A stretch of DNA of 64,000 nt, from positions 27,804,116 through 27,868,115 of the forward strand of contig CM053243.1 of the NCBI GenBank assembly GCA_028583405.1. Reading direction: 5' to 3'. Position 1 is the first letter of the stretch. Every line of letters starts with the position of its first letter. The notes under the pieces were generated by a model that was given only the letters and a program-made list of their open reading frames with translations, was not told the origin of the DNA and made no database searches. Positions 1-13,354 of the stretch are shown here, in pieces. This DNA is from Pogonophryne albipinna. Its lineage: Eukaryota; Chordata; Actinopteri; Perciformes; Artedidraconidae. Made by a program: the position numbers and the translations under genes.

Positions 1-376
1 CGCAGACTACATCATGCTTCGCCCTTAACCCAATAGCGATAGCCTTAGAGGGCGAAGCCATATACGAAATAGAACTGAGGTTACCTACTGTAACCCCAGC
101 TTCTATGAGTAAATGGCGCAGCCCTCTAAGTGTGGGGCCCCACTGGCTCTACGAATAGCTGAAGAAAAGTTTTTTTGTATGGGAGCAGATTGCCGGGCCT
201 CCTTCCTATTTATACCGGAAGGAAGCCCGAGGGTGGGGCCCACCTTGCGGGTGGGCGTGGACTACAAGTGTTTCAGTGCTGCGCGGGGGCGCAGGGGGAT
301 TACCCAATAGCGATAGCCTTAGAGGGCTGCGCCATTTACTCATAGAAGCTGGGGTTACAGTAGGTAAACTCAGTTT
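1..376 (+). mobile_element. Right end of a DIRS-like retrotransposon (rest lies upstream of the window)
   Basis: Positions 73-127 and 321-375 are inverted copies of each other with one mismatch. A second stretch, about 28-50, is repeated directly at about 301-324. This is the layout of a DIRS right end: an internal complementary region followed by a right terminal repeat, as seen complete at 62,795-63,135 in this window. Both elements share the core GGTTAC...GTAACCCCAG, but the rest of the sequence differs, so this is a related but separate family. The coding region and left end would lie upstream of position 1. Confidence 0.7.
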
Positions 377-1089
377 TATGTTTTTGTTTTGTTTTTTGGT
401 TTTTCAATAACAAATGTATTTCTTGAAAAAAAAAAGAAAAAAAAAATATATATACATTAGTCATTTCGTTTTTGGGAGAAGGGGTGGGATTCAATAAGTG
501 TAAACGTCTTCCCACCCCTTTTCGGATGTGTAATTAAGTACATTATTTGTTTATACATAATTTAGAATCAGCAATACTTTTTTATATCAATTTGACACTG
601 ATTAATTTTGTATTGTATAATAATTATCATGTTAAATGGTTGTATTATTGTTTTACACATCAAAAGTATTATTAGCTACCTGAGCATCGTTAATATTCAT
701 ATTTTAGACTGCATGTTTTTGGAAATGACCACAACTCTGTACAAACTGTGAGTATGTTAGCTTTCCAGTCATCTCTATTCCAATATAAATTGCATTCCCG
801 CTATAATGTTAATACAGCACAACTGGTGGACCATACTGCAGAAATCTCAGTCACAAAAGCATGGTAATGTTCATGGCATGTCCATGCACAACTATGAAGC
901 AGTTCACGCCAGCTTTCATTCAGCTGCCAAACTGAAAGATAAAGACTCACTTAAGGTTTCGGGTTGTACAGTATTTCTTAAGAAACTTGAGAATAAAACT
1001 CAATTCCTAAAAACAGAGGAGATTTCTGATTGACAAATGGCTTTTATGAAAAGCTTTCCACTATCTGATTGCAGCTGATAAGTGCTACC
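377..1089. other. Intergenic, no gene seen
   Basis: AT-rich sequence with A-runs near 427-450. The short ORF at 806-1,033 has no recognisable domain. I see no element ends. Confidence 0.6.
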
Positions 1090-1425
1090 TAGGCTGTTAA
1101 AATGTTCTGCCTAGACCTCAATTTGCCTTGAGAAAGTTGAACAAGCTCAGCCCACTTCCTATTTTCAAATCCAGACTAAAAACGTATCTATTTGCCACTG
1201 CTTTTAATTGAGCTGTTCATACTCACACTGCAATATGCCTTTTATTCATGTATTCTGTACCTGCTGTGTTTATTTATTTCATTATCTTTGCTTTTTTATG
1301 CCATTTAATAATGTGTTTATGCTGTATTTATTCTTAAATGTCTTTTGTTTTTATTTTGTAAAGGACTTTGAATTGTCGCGTGCTGAAAGGTGCTTTATAA
1401 ATACAATTGCCTTGCCTTGCCTATA
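1090..1425 (+). mobile_element. 3' end of a LINE (L2/CR1-like), 5'-truncated
   Basis: A reading frame near 1,150-1,210 encodes a tail with the pattern FKSRLKTYLFATAF, typical of the C-terminus of fish L2/CR1-type reverse transcriptase proteins. It is followed by a 3' UTR that ends in a GTGCTTTATAAAT block and three TTGCC-type repeats at about 1,410-1,424, the usual style of 3' tail for such LINEs. The endonuclease and reverse transcriptase domains are missing. Confidence 0.55.
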
Positions 1426-2879
1426 GCCCTGGTCTTTTGTAAAGTATGTGCAATGCCCTTCTTTACTAGGTTCCTTTGGGTGCTCTGAATGCCTTTTACA
1501 GTCTGCATGCCACATGAGTTAGAGAGTTTTAGTTGCTCATTTTTTCTATGTTCATCTACAGTTATTAGTTATTCTTTGTTATGTAGGCCACTGGGGTTTT
1601 GGCATTGAAGTTTCACTGCAGTTCAATCCATGACTTTCCCTTGTGAGCCTGAGCGGAAAGAGAACAGTTTAATTTTGTCCCTCATTTTAAAGGCTGTTGT
1701 ATAAACTTGCCCCAAAAAAAGCACATTTGATGAAATGTAGTAATGGATTGGTAAACATATTTCGGACTTTGACTCTGAAGACTAGGATTTACTGTATGTG
1801 TCCTGCCAACAAGAAGACAGTGATGATGTTGGACAAACATTGTACAAAATACTTTTAATAATTAACCTTTGGCTTTTTTGTGGATGGTAAAATGACTTCT
1901 ATCAAGAATTAGAATTTTTTTAAATTGTCCAATTTGTTTCGCTTTATAGCTAGACGGTAGATAACTTTCTTTTGTCCACAAGCAGTGAGATGTATACATG
2001 CTATCAATATATGATACAAACAAAGCATGCCCCTTTGAAGAAGATCTTCCTCTATTTCCTCAGTTATTTTCTTGCACTATATCAGTGAATAGGAGAGCTG
2101 TTCAGAGCCAATTAACCTGATTCATGGACAGGTGTACCAACTGACAATGTCAGGAGAAAACCAATTCCTCACTGAATCCAGCTGGTGCTCAAAGCACACC
2201 CAGCATTCCAAAAGTATTGTGGCTTGTGAACTACTCCCTGGAGGGTATTGCAATATGGTTTCCATCAGCACACTGAAGTGCCCTTCAACAAGGAACTGAA
2301 CCCTAACTGCTCAAAGTGTGCTGTGCTAGTGACCCTGACCTTTAAAGGATATGATGTATGTCTGTGTGTGTGTGCGTCACAGAAGGAAGCAGATTATAAA
2401 TTATTGACAATTATGATTTACACATTAAGCACCATGAATGTAGCTAACAGATAACACTAGATGTTCCTCATCACACTGAGAATGATGTTGCATTAATATG
2501 TAACAGAGCAAGTGCAAACACCTTGGAAAACACTAAATTATTTAAATGCCATGTGAGCTGAACGGCAATATTACGCTTGAATGTCCCATTACTCCATTGT
2601 GCTGTTAAAGAAAAATGTACAGTTCAACATTTACCCCCATGAACATGGAAGCCCTTCTGAATTGTTTATACAATGGTGTAAAAGGAAATCGTTATGCAGT
2701 GTCAGCAAGACTAAACATTGCTGCAAACCATGTGGTGTGAATTTGTTTATGTCTGTCTAGAACACATAAATACATTGAATTATGTTTAATATTGTATGAG
2801 AGAGAGCCTACCTAAGTAATGTTGGTTTGCATGTTTTGCTTGTTGCTCTAAAAATAAATGCCTTGGCTCAACAAAGAAA
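1426..2879. other. Intergenic, no gene seen
   Basis: Mixed AT-rich sequence with a short TG run near 2,362-2,376. No convincing ORF, RNA gene or element end. Confidence 0.6.
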
Positions 2880-5263
2880 ATCAAAGCAACAGTTTGCATC
2901 AATGTTTATTGAGTTAAGACAACTTCTAATGAAATTGTCTTAAAGCAACCAAGTTATTTGAGTAAGGGGAGAAGGCTTTTCCTCTACAGTCAGAGGTGTT
3001 TTTAATTACCACTAACTTAATAATTGGTAGCATAAGCACAAGTTGTGAAGTTGATTACTCAAAAGATTAAGTTGTTCCAACTTGTTTTACCGTATGATTT
3101 AAAAGGAATTTTAAGTTGTATGTACTTAATTACCATCATTGTGAACACACGTTTTTAAGTTGACAACCATTTATAAATTAAGTTGCTCCAAATATATTGT
3201 TTTCAATAGTTATTTTTCTTAGCTTTTTCATGTTTTTGCCTTTAAAGAAAGACATTAATTGATTCCACAACAAAAATATTAGGCAATTCACTTTTTATTT
3301 TGAACTGCAGTTGTTTATTTCAACACATGATGTTTCAATCAGGAGAGACTTCATTTAGTTTGAACATTTATTGACACATGCCATATGATAAGGTGCATGA
3401 ACACCTGAAATCACAGCTGACTGCAGGAGAGAGGAGAACCATTTTATAGTTTGGCTGCAGCACGTTGATTGGCTGCTGCTGGAGAATGAGGTGAAATGTA
3501 ATAGGTTAAAGAGAACGCCTGTGATGAGCTGATTATTTGCAGCTGCGGAGTATACACCCAGTCTTCCTGAAAGAACTTGCGCTGAGCTTCATTTCAATCT
3601 TGAAAAAAAAGATAAATAACACAAATTTAAATTGCCCCACAAATAATAAATAAACACATTAGCCATATTATAGCAAATAAATGCTGCCATCACAACGAAG
3701 TTAGAGGCCTTTGCAGATTTAAAACCAGTGCCAAATATGTAAAATCTGTAAAGTTTTTTTAAACTACAGAAACAAACTCTCAATGGCCACCAATTTGCAG
3801 ATCACACACATACATTTGACAAAAAATGTAACAAAATTTTTTACACTGCCGACAGTCATTATTTCAAACAGTATGAACACATTTAACGCAGAATGCTTGC
3901 TCATTTGTTTCCCTCGACCACGATGGTTGCCATCGTATGGTCAGATCCTGGGGTGGACCGGTCACTGATCAAGGCGATATTCATGTCCTTTTGAAGCACA
4001 TTAAATAATAGGTTAGCGCATAAGAGATAATGAATTAGGTAATTGCATACTGTGCTAAAGCAACGCTGGTATTGTTTTCACCTATTGAGTCTGCATGTGT
4101 GTATCATCATGGCAACGTGGTCCTGAAGACACACAGAGGTGCTTTTGAGTACTTTGCCTAGTGTTTAAATGCATGTGGACAGATTGTCAATCCCAACCGT
4201 GCAAGTTTTAGTGTATCTTCTAATCTTTTTTGCAGGTTCCATACAATATTTGAACTGGTTAAGTGAAGAGCAGAAGCCACTTTTCATATTGTACACAATC
4301 CTTTTCCCATGCCATTGCTGTCAACACCTATCCATGCTGAACGTTGCTAAGATATTATTGATTGGGGTGTGGCCAAAAGTGCAATATGCTTCATAATGTA
4401 ACTGACAGAGAGCAGTGCTTTTGTCCTGTGCCCGTGGATTTTATTTGATTTCAAGATTTTTTATTTCGTCGCTAAACTCCTTGAAAAGGTCCTCTTCCTT
4501 TTCTCCAAGGTACACGACAAGGCAGCGGATGGCTATAGTTCTCTGCGTACTTCAATTTTATTGTGCTATTTTTGAAAAAGGAAAAAAAGAGAAATTACCT
4601 AAATGAATATATTCTGAATGGGAGACTGCCAACAACTTGCATTTCAATGACAACTCTAAATAACGATCCTACCTCAAGAAGCATGTCCTTGATCTGCTTC
4701 ACCGAGATTCATTTTGAATAAAAAGCGATATCACAATAGTAACCAAAATATTATTACACTCACAGTAGCCTCTACTACTTTGTATCCTCTCACAGAACTA
4801 TTCACAGTTCAAAGAATGCTAATTTTGGTCAAACAGCAATTTGCCTATACAGTGCAACTACAAGGCTATCTACTGTATTTGAATGACAAAAGCTGACACT
4901 CACCTTAAAATGTCCTTTGTATATTTCTATTTGTCTTAACTGTGGGAACTTGTCCAGGCATGTTAAGTGGGAGTGGACTTGAAATCCTTAACTCAAGGTG
5001 TAGAACAATTAAGTTATCAAGCCAATTGCATTACTTACTACAACTTGAATTTTGTTTTAAGTCAATTAACGCAGAAATCAGAGTTCAAATTACACACAAT
5101 ATTAAGTTGATGTAATTACCAACATTATTACGTCAACACAACTTATAAATTAATGTTTGCAACTTAAAATGTTTATCTAAATCAATTAACTCACATTTTT
5201 ATCTTGCAACCATGCATTTGATTAAGTGAAGGTGAAAGGTCGCCTGAATTCGTTTTTACAGTG
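2880..5263. mobile_element. Probable CACTA (EnSpm)-like DNA transposon remnant
   Basis: The right edge at 5,263 reads, on the reverse strand, CACTGTAAAAACGAATTC, matching the CACTG start of CACTA/EnSpm elements. Both flanking blocks (about 2,885-3,210 and 4,950-5,230) are rich in the short motif AAGTTG/CAACTT in both orientations, like the subterminal repeats of this superfamily. I could not find a matching CACTG left end, so the left boundary is only where the motif cluster begins. No transposase is recognisable inside. Confidence 0.45.
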
Positions 5264-6458
5264 TACACTTGCATAAGAATTCTGTGCCACCTCTTTAAAG
5301 CATAAACGTATGGATTTCAGTCTCTGTAACATCTTTTAATCCTACTTAAATGTTGTGAAGCACAAGAAGCATGAAACCATTGCATTGTAAGTAACAACTT
5401 CACAGTTTATTTTGTCTCTAATTGTCTCATTAGCAAACATTTTCGTATGAAATGGCCAACAACTTTGAGCTCATGTTGTTCTGAAGTCCAGAATGTTTTA
5501 AGTTTGGACAAGGAGAGGAAGTTTTCCAACAAAAAGTAAGGTCCCATCAATGACCCTCCTCCATCACATCACTCTCTATAATGTCTTGTTAGGTGTGGCA
5601 ATGTTATTGAGGTTAATGTCAGTAGAAGCAGGGGAATGCTTGCTTTGATAGATGAGGAGAACCGACATTTAAACCATGAATGCTAAGACAAGACAATCCT
5701 TTATTTAAAGAAGAGCATGCATAGCTCCAAATGGGATGGCTGAGAATTAATGTGTGTTTCCTCTCAATGTGTTATCTAGCTTGATGGTCAAGATAGTATA
5801 TTTTGCTCTTCCATCTTCTTTTTTTGACTGTGCAGAGTAATCCATTTCCCTCAATTTCAGGTCTTGAGGCTTGTCACTGAGGGCCATGGGATCAATATTT
5901 GCCAAGTTAAAACCACAGGATTATCCATCTGTCAGGGCTCCCAACAGAAGCTCTCAACTGTGACATAAATCTTGGACTGTCCTCCACCATTTGAGAAGGT
6001 CACACCTCCAAACAGCCTTTGTTATATTGTACCGCTTAAGGACGGATTAACTAGTCGATAACGTCACTTCTACACATACACTGTACAATGCTAAGCACAA
6101 TAAGCCTTGAAAGTGCTATTATACATTTACCATATAAGATGTAATGTCACTGCTGGCATTCACATGAACACGTTTCTGTTATGGGCTTGATTAGCTGTTA
6201 TTTATTCATGTAATAACGCTTCAGGCTACTTGTTTATTAGTACATTAAAGAGGTATGTGCATTTTTGCTAATTTACCCCATACAAACCATAGTTTATTGA
6301 ACAAACAAAATGTTTATATTTGGTTTTAAGTTTGGTCTCAAATAGTGCAAAGATTTAGCTTTATTATACACGATGTGAATACTATGATAAGAGCATTCAA
6401 TTAAATGTATTAGACAAGGATTAAAACAAGATGAGTAGCAATATGTTCTGACTCAACA
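5264..6458. other. Intergenic, no gene seen
   Basis: No ORF, RNA gene or element terminus that I can support. Confidence 0.6.
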
Positions 6459-6880
6459 GTTATGTTAGGTTAAGTTATGTTTGTTACTCTAGTCTTGTGT
6501 TTTGATCTTGTCACTTCCTGTTTTTATTTTGAAAGTAATCCTTCCCTCTCATTCCAGATCCCACATTTCCTGCCTTTGTGTGTTTCCCGCCCTTGAGATT
6601 GCTTGGCCCTGCCCTGATAGTTTTCACCTGTGCCCATCCTCCTCACCTATAAAAAGCCCTTGTGTTTCTTTGTTCCCTTGTCAGTTCGTTATGTTTCATG
6701 TCGTGAGAACCTGGGCCTTTTGACTCCCGAAACTTTACTTTGAGAAATATACCTTTGTCAAGTGAGTTTTGTTTTGAAGTACGACTTAGTTTTTGTTATT
6801 AAACAACATTCTATTTTTGGACAACCGTCTCAGAGTCCTGCTTTTGGGTCCTGTGTCCTGTGTCTCAGTTCATAACTCAA
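6459..6880 (+). mobile_element. LTR-like block (solo LTR candidate)
   Basis: The block has a pyrimidine-rich upstream part, a TATAAAAAG box at 6,648-6,656, and a tail containing TTTTGGGTCCTG. The same order (TATA-like box, then TTTGGGTCCTG) occurs in the well-bounded solo LTR at 13,002-14,269, so this may be a related LTR. AGTTATG at the left and CATAACT at the right are candidate ends, but I see no clear target duplication and the limits are approximate. Confidence 0.4.
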
Positions 6881-8825
6881 TATAGAAACAGAGACCAAAG
6901 GACACAATTATAAAACAAAATTAAAGATAAGTTTGATCACAAAGGGTTTATTGTGTCTCTTTTAAGATGTGAACACTTACAGACTAAATAAAAAATAATA
7001 ATAATAAAGAATAAAAACAATAAAGAATAAAAAGAATAAAAACAAACTGCAGTGGACTTGATAATGGAAATAAAGCAATAAGTCAACTCGTGCAACTCTA
7101 AGGTTGAGTAATGTTTCATTTTATTTTAATAGTTTTGGGAAAACAATGGAGGTCTCCCCAAGGGCAAGAGCAAGAGGGATGGTTACTCTGGAAGTGTTGA
7201 GTTTAAACTTCAGCAATCTGTCTTTAAAGGTCCTGACTACCTTGGTTTCTCAAATTAATTTACACCTGAATGTATTTGTTTTGTGAGAGATGTCTTCTAA
7301 TCTATACTGAAATGATTTATTTCCATACATATGTCTGACAACATTAAGCTTATCTTATATGACTGATTAAGTCGTGCTTGGTTAATTATTTTATATTTTG
7401 CAGATCAAAACCTTTTACGGCATAGTCATTAAGTGTAGTTTCCATAAGTAGAACCTGGAAACAACATGCATAATAGGATTTATTCAAACAGACTTGTGCA
7501 CAGAAAAATACAGAGCAATATAAGCAATATCTCTAAAATAAGGCCCATCTCACAGGGCAGTGTCCTTGCTCAGCAGCGAAGGTCACCTGCAAACTCAGCA
7601 TTAATCTTCCAAAGTGCAGTCATGGCTCCACTTTGCCCTTGGAGAGTAGCATGGCACATTTGGGTTCAGTACTGTAAATCTTGGCCGTGTCTTACAATGC
7701 ATTGTCTAACATGCATCACTTGCTTTTCCACATTGGTTTTATACACATATCTTAAGTAATTAAATAAAAATGGCACACATATTGTCCTCTCTACTGGCAG
7801 AAACATTCATGTCAGAATCATATACCTTATATTATATTTTTGAAGGGAAATCGGTTAATTGTCAATGGATCCAGGTGTTTGATATCATTGAATACACTAA
7901 AGGCAACATATCAAAATGCCAAATTGTAAGATATTAAACATGAAAAGGGGGTCATACTTTTCAAATTTTGCAAAAATAAGTTATTTATCCTTGGGACTCT
8001 GCTGGTTTGTCTTGATTCAGAGATCAGAACCATCTGTAAAAGATGCAGAATGGTAATCCCTTTTTCCCCCACTCAGACCCAATCTTTGATTATATAAATG
8101 TGCAAAATGTATCACATTACTTTCCAATATGTAATATATTCACCGTACTATCCCCAACCAATAAACAGTTAAGTGTATACAGACTTCCACTGTTGCCTGG
8201 GGGAGTTATGAATTCAATGTCTCTTCCACACATAGACTCACCAGCTGCTTATTTTTGCCAGTCAGTCAGCACCTTTAATTGAGTAGGACACACAGATGTT
8301 ATCAAAACATATACTACTGTTGAAAATGAAGATTAAACACATGTGGATTAAACACTAGAATGCATGTAAGGTTTAAAACTTAATTATGAGGAAACAATGG
8401 TTTAACATTTGCTTGCTGTTCACGAACTCTCAAAGGATGTCACTGACAACGCTGATTGATAAGCGACTGTTTTGTCCAACCACTGACTTCCCTTGCTGGA
8501 TTTTAACTTAAATTGAATTTCAAGCTCCAATGAGATGTCAGTGTTAACACACTAGAAACCCTCTCAGGGAAAATGTTGCTGTCAATGCATAAAGAGATTT
8601 TGGCTTTTCCTCCGTCTTTCTTTGGCCATTTCCCAAACATCCTCATTCATCATTCATTCAAATACACTTTGACGGCAGCAGCATTTCCCCCAACTGGTAC
8701 ATTCGGAAAGCAGAATATTCAACTTCTAAACGGTTACTATGCTCACATTATGTGGTGTTTTCTCTAACAGATGTATGTGATGTGTGGGTAGATTTCATTG
8801 GGGATTTTCTGATTAATGTAGTTAT
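6881..8825. other. Intergenic, no gene seen
   Basis: Contains an A/T-rich simple stretch at about 6,985-7,045. The 97-codon ORF at 7,466-7,759 shows no recognisable domain and is probably chance. Confidence 0.6.
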
Positions 8826-8925
8826 ATAATGGATGGATGGATTGACTGATGGATGGACGGATGGATGGATGGACAGATAGATAGAGAGATAGGTAGATAG
8901 AGATAGAGATAGATAGATAGATAAA
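8826..8925. repeat. Compound microsatellite (GGAT)n then (GATA)n
   Basis: An imperfect run of GGAT units is followed by an imperfect run of GATA units. The repeat causes the Ser/Tyr/Leu-rich minus-strand ORF here, which is not a gene. Confidence 0.9.
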
Positions 8926-9923
8926 TTATTAATATATATTAGAATTACGCATGACACTTGTTATATCCTGGTATGACTACTGCACAGGTAGTTTTAGTTT
9001 TAGTTTATAGAAGCATCTAAACGTTTTTCAAGTACGTGTTCTTGTGTGTGTATGTGGCAGTGCCTACTATTTTGCAAATGCTGGTGCAAATGTTCACCTT
9101 TGAGCAATATTACCAGTTATTATGATATTTAAATAAAACATATTTAATACGGCAAGAAGATATGAGGATTAACATGAACTCATGACAGTAAGCGCTTCAA
9201 AGATTTTGCAGAGCATATCATTTTACTAGTTTGCATTAAAGCCCCTTTGCCCCCCATGTATGCCTTCTCATGTAGGCTATGGATATTATTTATAAGCTTT
9301 ATCAACATTGCACAGTCCAAACATAATGTATATACTAATTCCAGAGTGTTCAACTCTCAAACCAAAAAATCAAATCAGATACTGAGGTCATTTCTCATTT
9401 ATGAATGTAGCTAAAATAGCTTCTCTGTCCAGAGAGCTAAAGTGGGTGGACAGTATTAATGCTCTAAATGAGTAACAAGGATTGTCATGTACAAATGCAA
9501 TTATTCGTAGAGGTCAATGTTAGACTCCTGAAAAGCTCTTCAGTAATTGATAAATGGATATGTAGCCTGGAGATGTATTTAAGGTTACTGGGCTGAGATA
9601 CACCTGGAGGAACTCTTACACTGAATAATTAAAGTCTGAAGTATTTCTAGCTTAAAAATGAACAATAAATTAAATAAAAGTGTATTCAATTTTTTACAAC
9701 TATACATTTATTTACAATACTGTTTAATTAACATTTTAAGCAGTAAGTTGTTGACACAGTGAGACATTGGTTCCTATGCAAACACAATTAAATATACAAG
9801 TTAAATTAGTTATGATTTTCGTTAGCTGTGAGTCTATTCTATCTGCATAACAAAGTATAAAACGCCGCTAGTTGTTTTTTTCGATTCCTCCCAAATAGAA
9901 ATTGTGCAACCATGGGATTTATG
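8926..9923. other. Intergenic, no gene seen
   Basis: AT-rich sequence without a supportable feature. Confidence 0.6.
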
Positions 9924-11043
9924 CAGGGGCGGATCTAGAACAATATTCATGGGGTGGCAAGAGGGTGGCAGGAGATTTTGAGGGGTGGCATCCCCTGGCA
10001 GAAGTATATGCTGATTTAATCGCAGTCATATCAATCAATGTTAACTTGGAAATCCACAATGTTAATATTTTAACTCAATAACAATAGGTGATATTATTGT
10101 GGCACAACAGTAAATCCTTAAATATAAATGTATAAGGTGGCAGACAGAATTTAATGAATTTTAAATGAACACTAACTGAATGAGTTTGTTTCACTCTTAG
10201 ACCAGCAGGGGTACCAAATATATGCAGACAGCTGCAATAAATACATTAATTAACTGTCTCATTGATGTTTGAATTAATATGATAATATTAACAATCATAT
10301 CATTCCTATCAGCTGTCACTTTTATGATTCACATTTTCAGTCTTATTATTAAATAAACTATATTTTTTGGAGGAGTTAATGATGAATGTTCCTCAAGATG
10401 CTTGCTCATCCTCATTCAAATTTGAAAGACAAGTATTTACTATCATATATCAAAATTCAAAAGAATCAAAAGAACAGTTCAGCGCCCCACGACTTTACTG
10501 CAAACAGTTACAACGTTGACTTTACATCAGAAAGAACAAACATTAAAGAAGTGACTAACTGCATCAATTAGGGTTAAAAAGCGTGTATTCAGCTAAAACA
10601 TTTATCGCTGCAGTTCTTATCCAGTGGAAAGTCCTTACCTACTGGCCTAGTTAAATCAAAGTGGTTACTTTTTTTTGGCTGGGCAGTGTAGTTTTACACA
10701 CCGTCTTATTTGACTTTCTCAGGACATAAAACTGTTTTTTTGGGGCAGACGCCCCCACAAAGCAAAAAATAGATGTACACACGTAAGGTCATCTTCTTAA
10801 CAGTTTTGTATGCTCCTCCGTGAGCAGAGCATCAAGTTGGCATGTCTATTACAGCTGAATGCGGCGATTACCATGTTGTTCAGCAAAACGCCTCACAAAA
10901 TTATTAAGATCCAAAGCTTTAATGCGTTTTGATTCAATGCGGAGTACAGCCAAACTTGACAGTCTCTTCTCTGTCATTGTAGGTCTCAAAGGTTTTTGTT
11001 GTTCACTGTTACAAAGTGGGAAAAACTGGAAAGAAGGTCTCAC
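9924..11043 (-). mobile_element. hAT transposon remnant with one recognisable end
   Basis: The left edge CAGGGGCGGATCTAG has the form of a hAT terminus and resembles the CAGGGGCGGACTGG end of the exact element at 19,490. A transposase C-terminal relic lies on the minus strand inside, which puts this edge at the 3' side of the old gene. I found no matching CCCCTG right end or 8-bp duplication, so the other side is lost or diverged. Confidence 0.5.
10849..11043 (-). pseudogene. hAT transposase C-terminal fragment
   Basis: The translated fragment contains TMTEKRLSSLAVLRIES followed by a basic tail. This matches the end of the hAT dimerisation domain as found in ZMYM1-like hAT proteins, where a Leu-Ile-Lys segment leads into T-M-x-x-x-R-L-x-x-L-A. 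The upstream catalytic region and the zinc finger are missing, and no ATG fits the frame, so this is a relic. It sits inside the remnant that begins at 9,924. Confidence 0.55.
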
Positions 11044-11137
11044 AGCATTTCAATACATATCCAAAGGGCCTGAACGCACTGCAGGGTTTCAATGTTCAAG
11101 AGTAAAAAAACAACACAAAAATGCGAACACCACCTGA

Positions 11138-12996
11138 TAACCGCTGTAATGATTTCAAAAGAAACACATTTTATTTGAAATTGTTGAAGAGAGAGACAGT
11201 TATTTGTAACTCAAATTTTGCAGTTTCTTCATATTTTATGCCCAAGGCATAACTTCTCATTTGATTTTTACCAATCTTATGGCTGCTATCTAGTGAATGA
11301 AAAATACTTGAAGACAGTACATAATGGAACGCTTTGGCTATAAATGTTATAATGCTCGGTCCATGAAGCCTGTACACTGGATCACTGAGTGGGAGGAATG
11401 AAAGATTGACTGACTAGAACCACTTAATCAAAACTACAGTTTGACTAATTGTCAATACTCTCTCTACAGTGAGGAGCATCTGTAAGGAAAACAAGTATAA
11501 CCAAGACTTTCTATCTTATCATAGAGGGTTTGCAGTAGTTACACTTGTTTACAGGATTGTTGCTTAGACTTGCCAGTCTGAATACACATTGTCAAAGAAT
11601 TTGACAAAGAAGCAATGTTGTACTTAATTCACTCTGGACAAACACACTCTTTGTATGTAATTTTTAAACCTGCTGTGACACATTTTAACTGTCTTTCATC
11701 CATGTGGATGGTGACATATTCTTGAGGATTTTCATGCAAACTGCAATGCACTGTTCCCAGAAAGTATTGTGAGAAAAATAGATGCAAATCAATGCTTTAC
11801 TTTATGTTAATGTTTTATTCAATATTCAATTCAACTTATTCATACAACGAGCACCTCTGAGAGAACAAATATGAGGCTATACGAGTGAACATCCTTACAC
11901 ATATGCAGTGATGCTGGCAGTGTTGTGTATTTTGTAAAAAGTACACTGGAATGTAACCTGCATATCTGTGCCATAGTCAGCCTGCCAGAAGTGGGCCTTT
12001 GCTGAACTTATTATACTGCTTTCACCTCGCAGATACAAATCAATCTGAAGAGCACCTAGAGGGTGGAAGGGGAGAGTGAGGGTATTAGGGTAAGTGTCCC
12101 TTATGGCCCTTGACATCTCTCTGTGATGATGACCCAGGCCCACTGTGACCCTACATCCCTGCTGCTTCAGGAGAGGTCAAGATTTATGCCATGGCTGAGA
12201 ACCTGAGGTCATGCTATCTTCTACCTGCCAACCTCACAAGTTTCAATGCTCAGGATAAATAAAAAAGGAAAGACAGAAGGTAAGATTCACATCTTGCATT
12301 TTTCATTTTGAGAAACAAAAATATCCTATAGCACTTTGAGTCTGCTACAGTTGCTTATGTCCTAATAGACAAATCCAATTATTGTTTAAACTATGATCCA
12401 CTTGTCAAATACATATTGTGTTTTCAATGTACCTTCATTTTTCTGTGGAGCAATAAATAAATACTTTTGAGAAAGTACACTTAAGCTGTAGGACTGTAGT
12501 TGATGCAGGATTTTGAAGGGCTACGTTAACTTTTAATTTGACATCAACACACACTGTAGGGCCGACAACTGCTGCTGTACTGCTGTGAACTGAACTTGTA
12601 AGCATTTTGTTTTGAAAGGAGTGCGCAGCAGTTTACAGCTACAGAATTTCTAACTTTTTCAAAGCTTCAGTTCAATCAAAATTCAAGAAGATGTATTTCT
12701 TGTCTTTAAATAAGTCTTATCTATGATTGAGTATGTTTTTTTTTCTTCCTGGATTGCTATCAGTCATTGTCAGTCATCACAGCAGTGCAGTGAATCTAAG
12801 TGGCATTTGACGTAATGCACTCAAAGCACCAAACCTTTGAAGAACTCAACCATTATGTCTCTTTTCACCAACCACAAAGTCAGTCTGCTGATCTGTATAC
12901 TCTTCTGGGAAACGGGTTAATAGGGAGCTACAGTGGTTCCACATCATAGCTTAAACAACTGTAGATTACATACAGTATAATGCAATCTATGGCAGA
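11138..12996. other. Intergenic, no gene seen
   Basis: The minus-strand ORF at 11,895-12,143 has no recognisable domain. No element ends were noticed. Confidence 0.55.
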
Positions 12997-13354
12997 AGTC
13001 ATGTCACGATCTGTCTGTGTTGTGTTTTGTCTTGTCTTTTTCTGTCTTTGGTTTCATGTTTTATTTTTGAAGAGTGTTCACCCCCTGTCTTGCCTGTTGC
13101 TGTCTGTCTGTTTTCCCTCCTACCTGATTACCCGATTGTGTTCACCTGGTGCCCCTGTGTTTTCTCCTCCCTCCTCACCTGTGTCTTGTTTGTGTGATTA
13201 GTCTTGTGTGTATTTAAGTTCTGGTGTTTCTGTCTGTCATTGTTGGTTCATTGTTTGTCTTTGACTGTGTTCACGGGTTAGTGTTCTGTTTGTTCCTTAA
13301 AACCTTGAAATAAAGGTATTTTTTCAGTTTATTCTGCATTTGGGTCCTGCCTGC

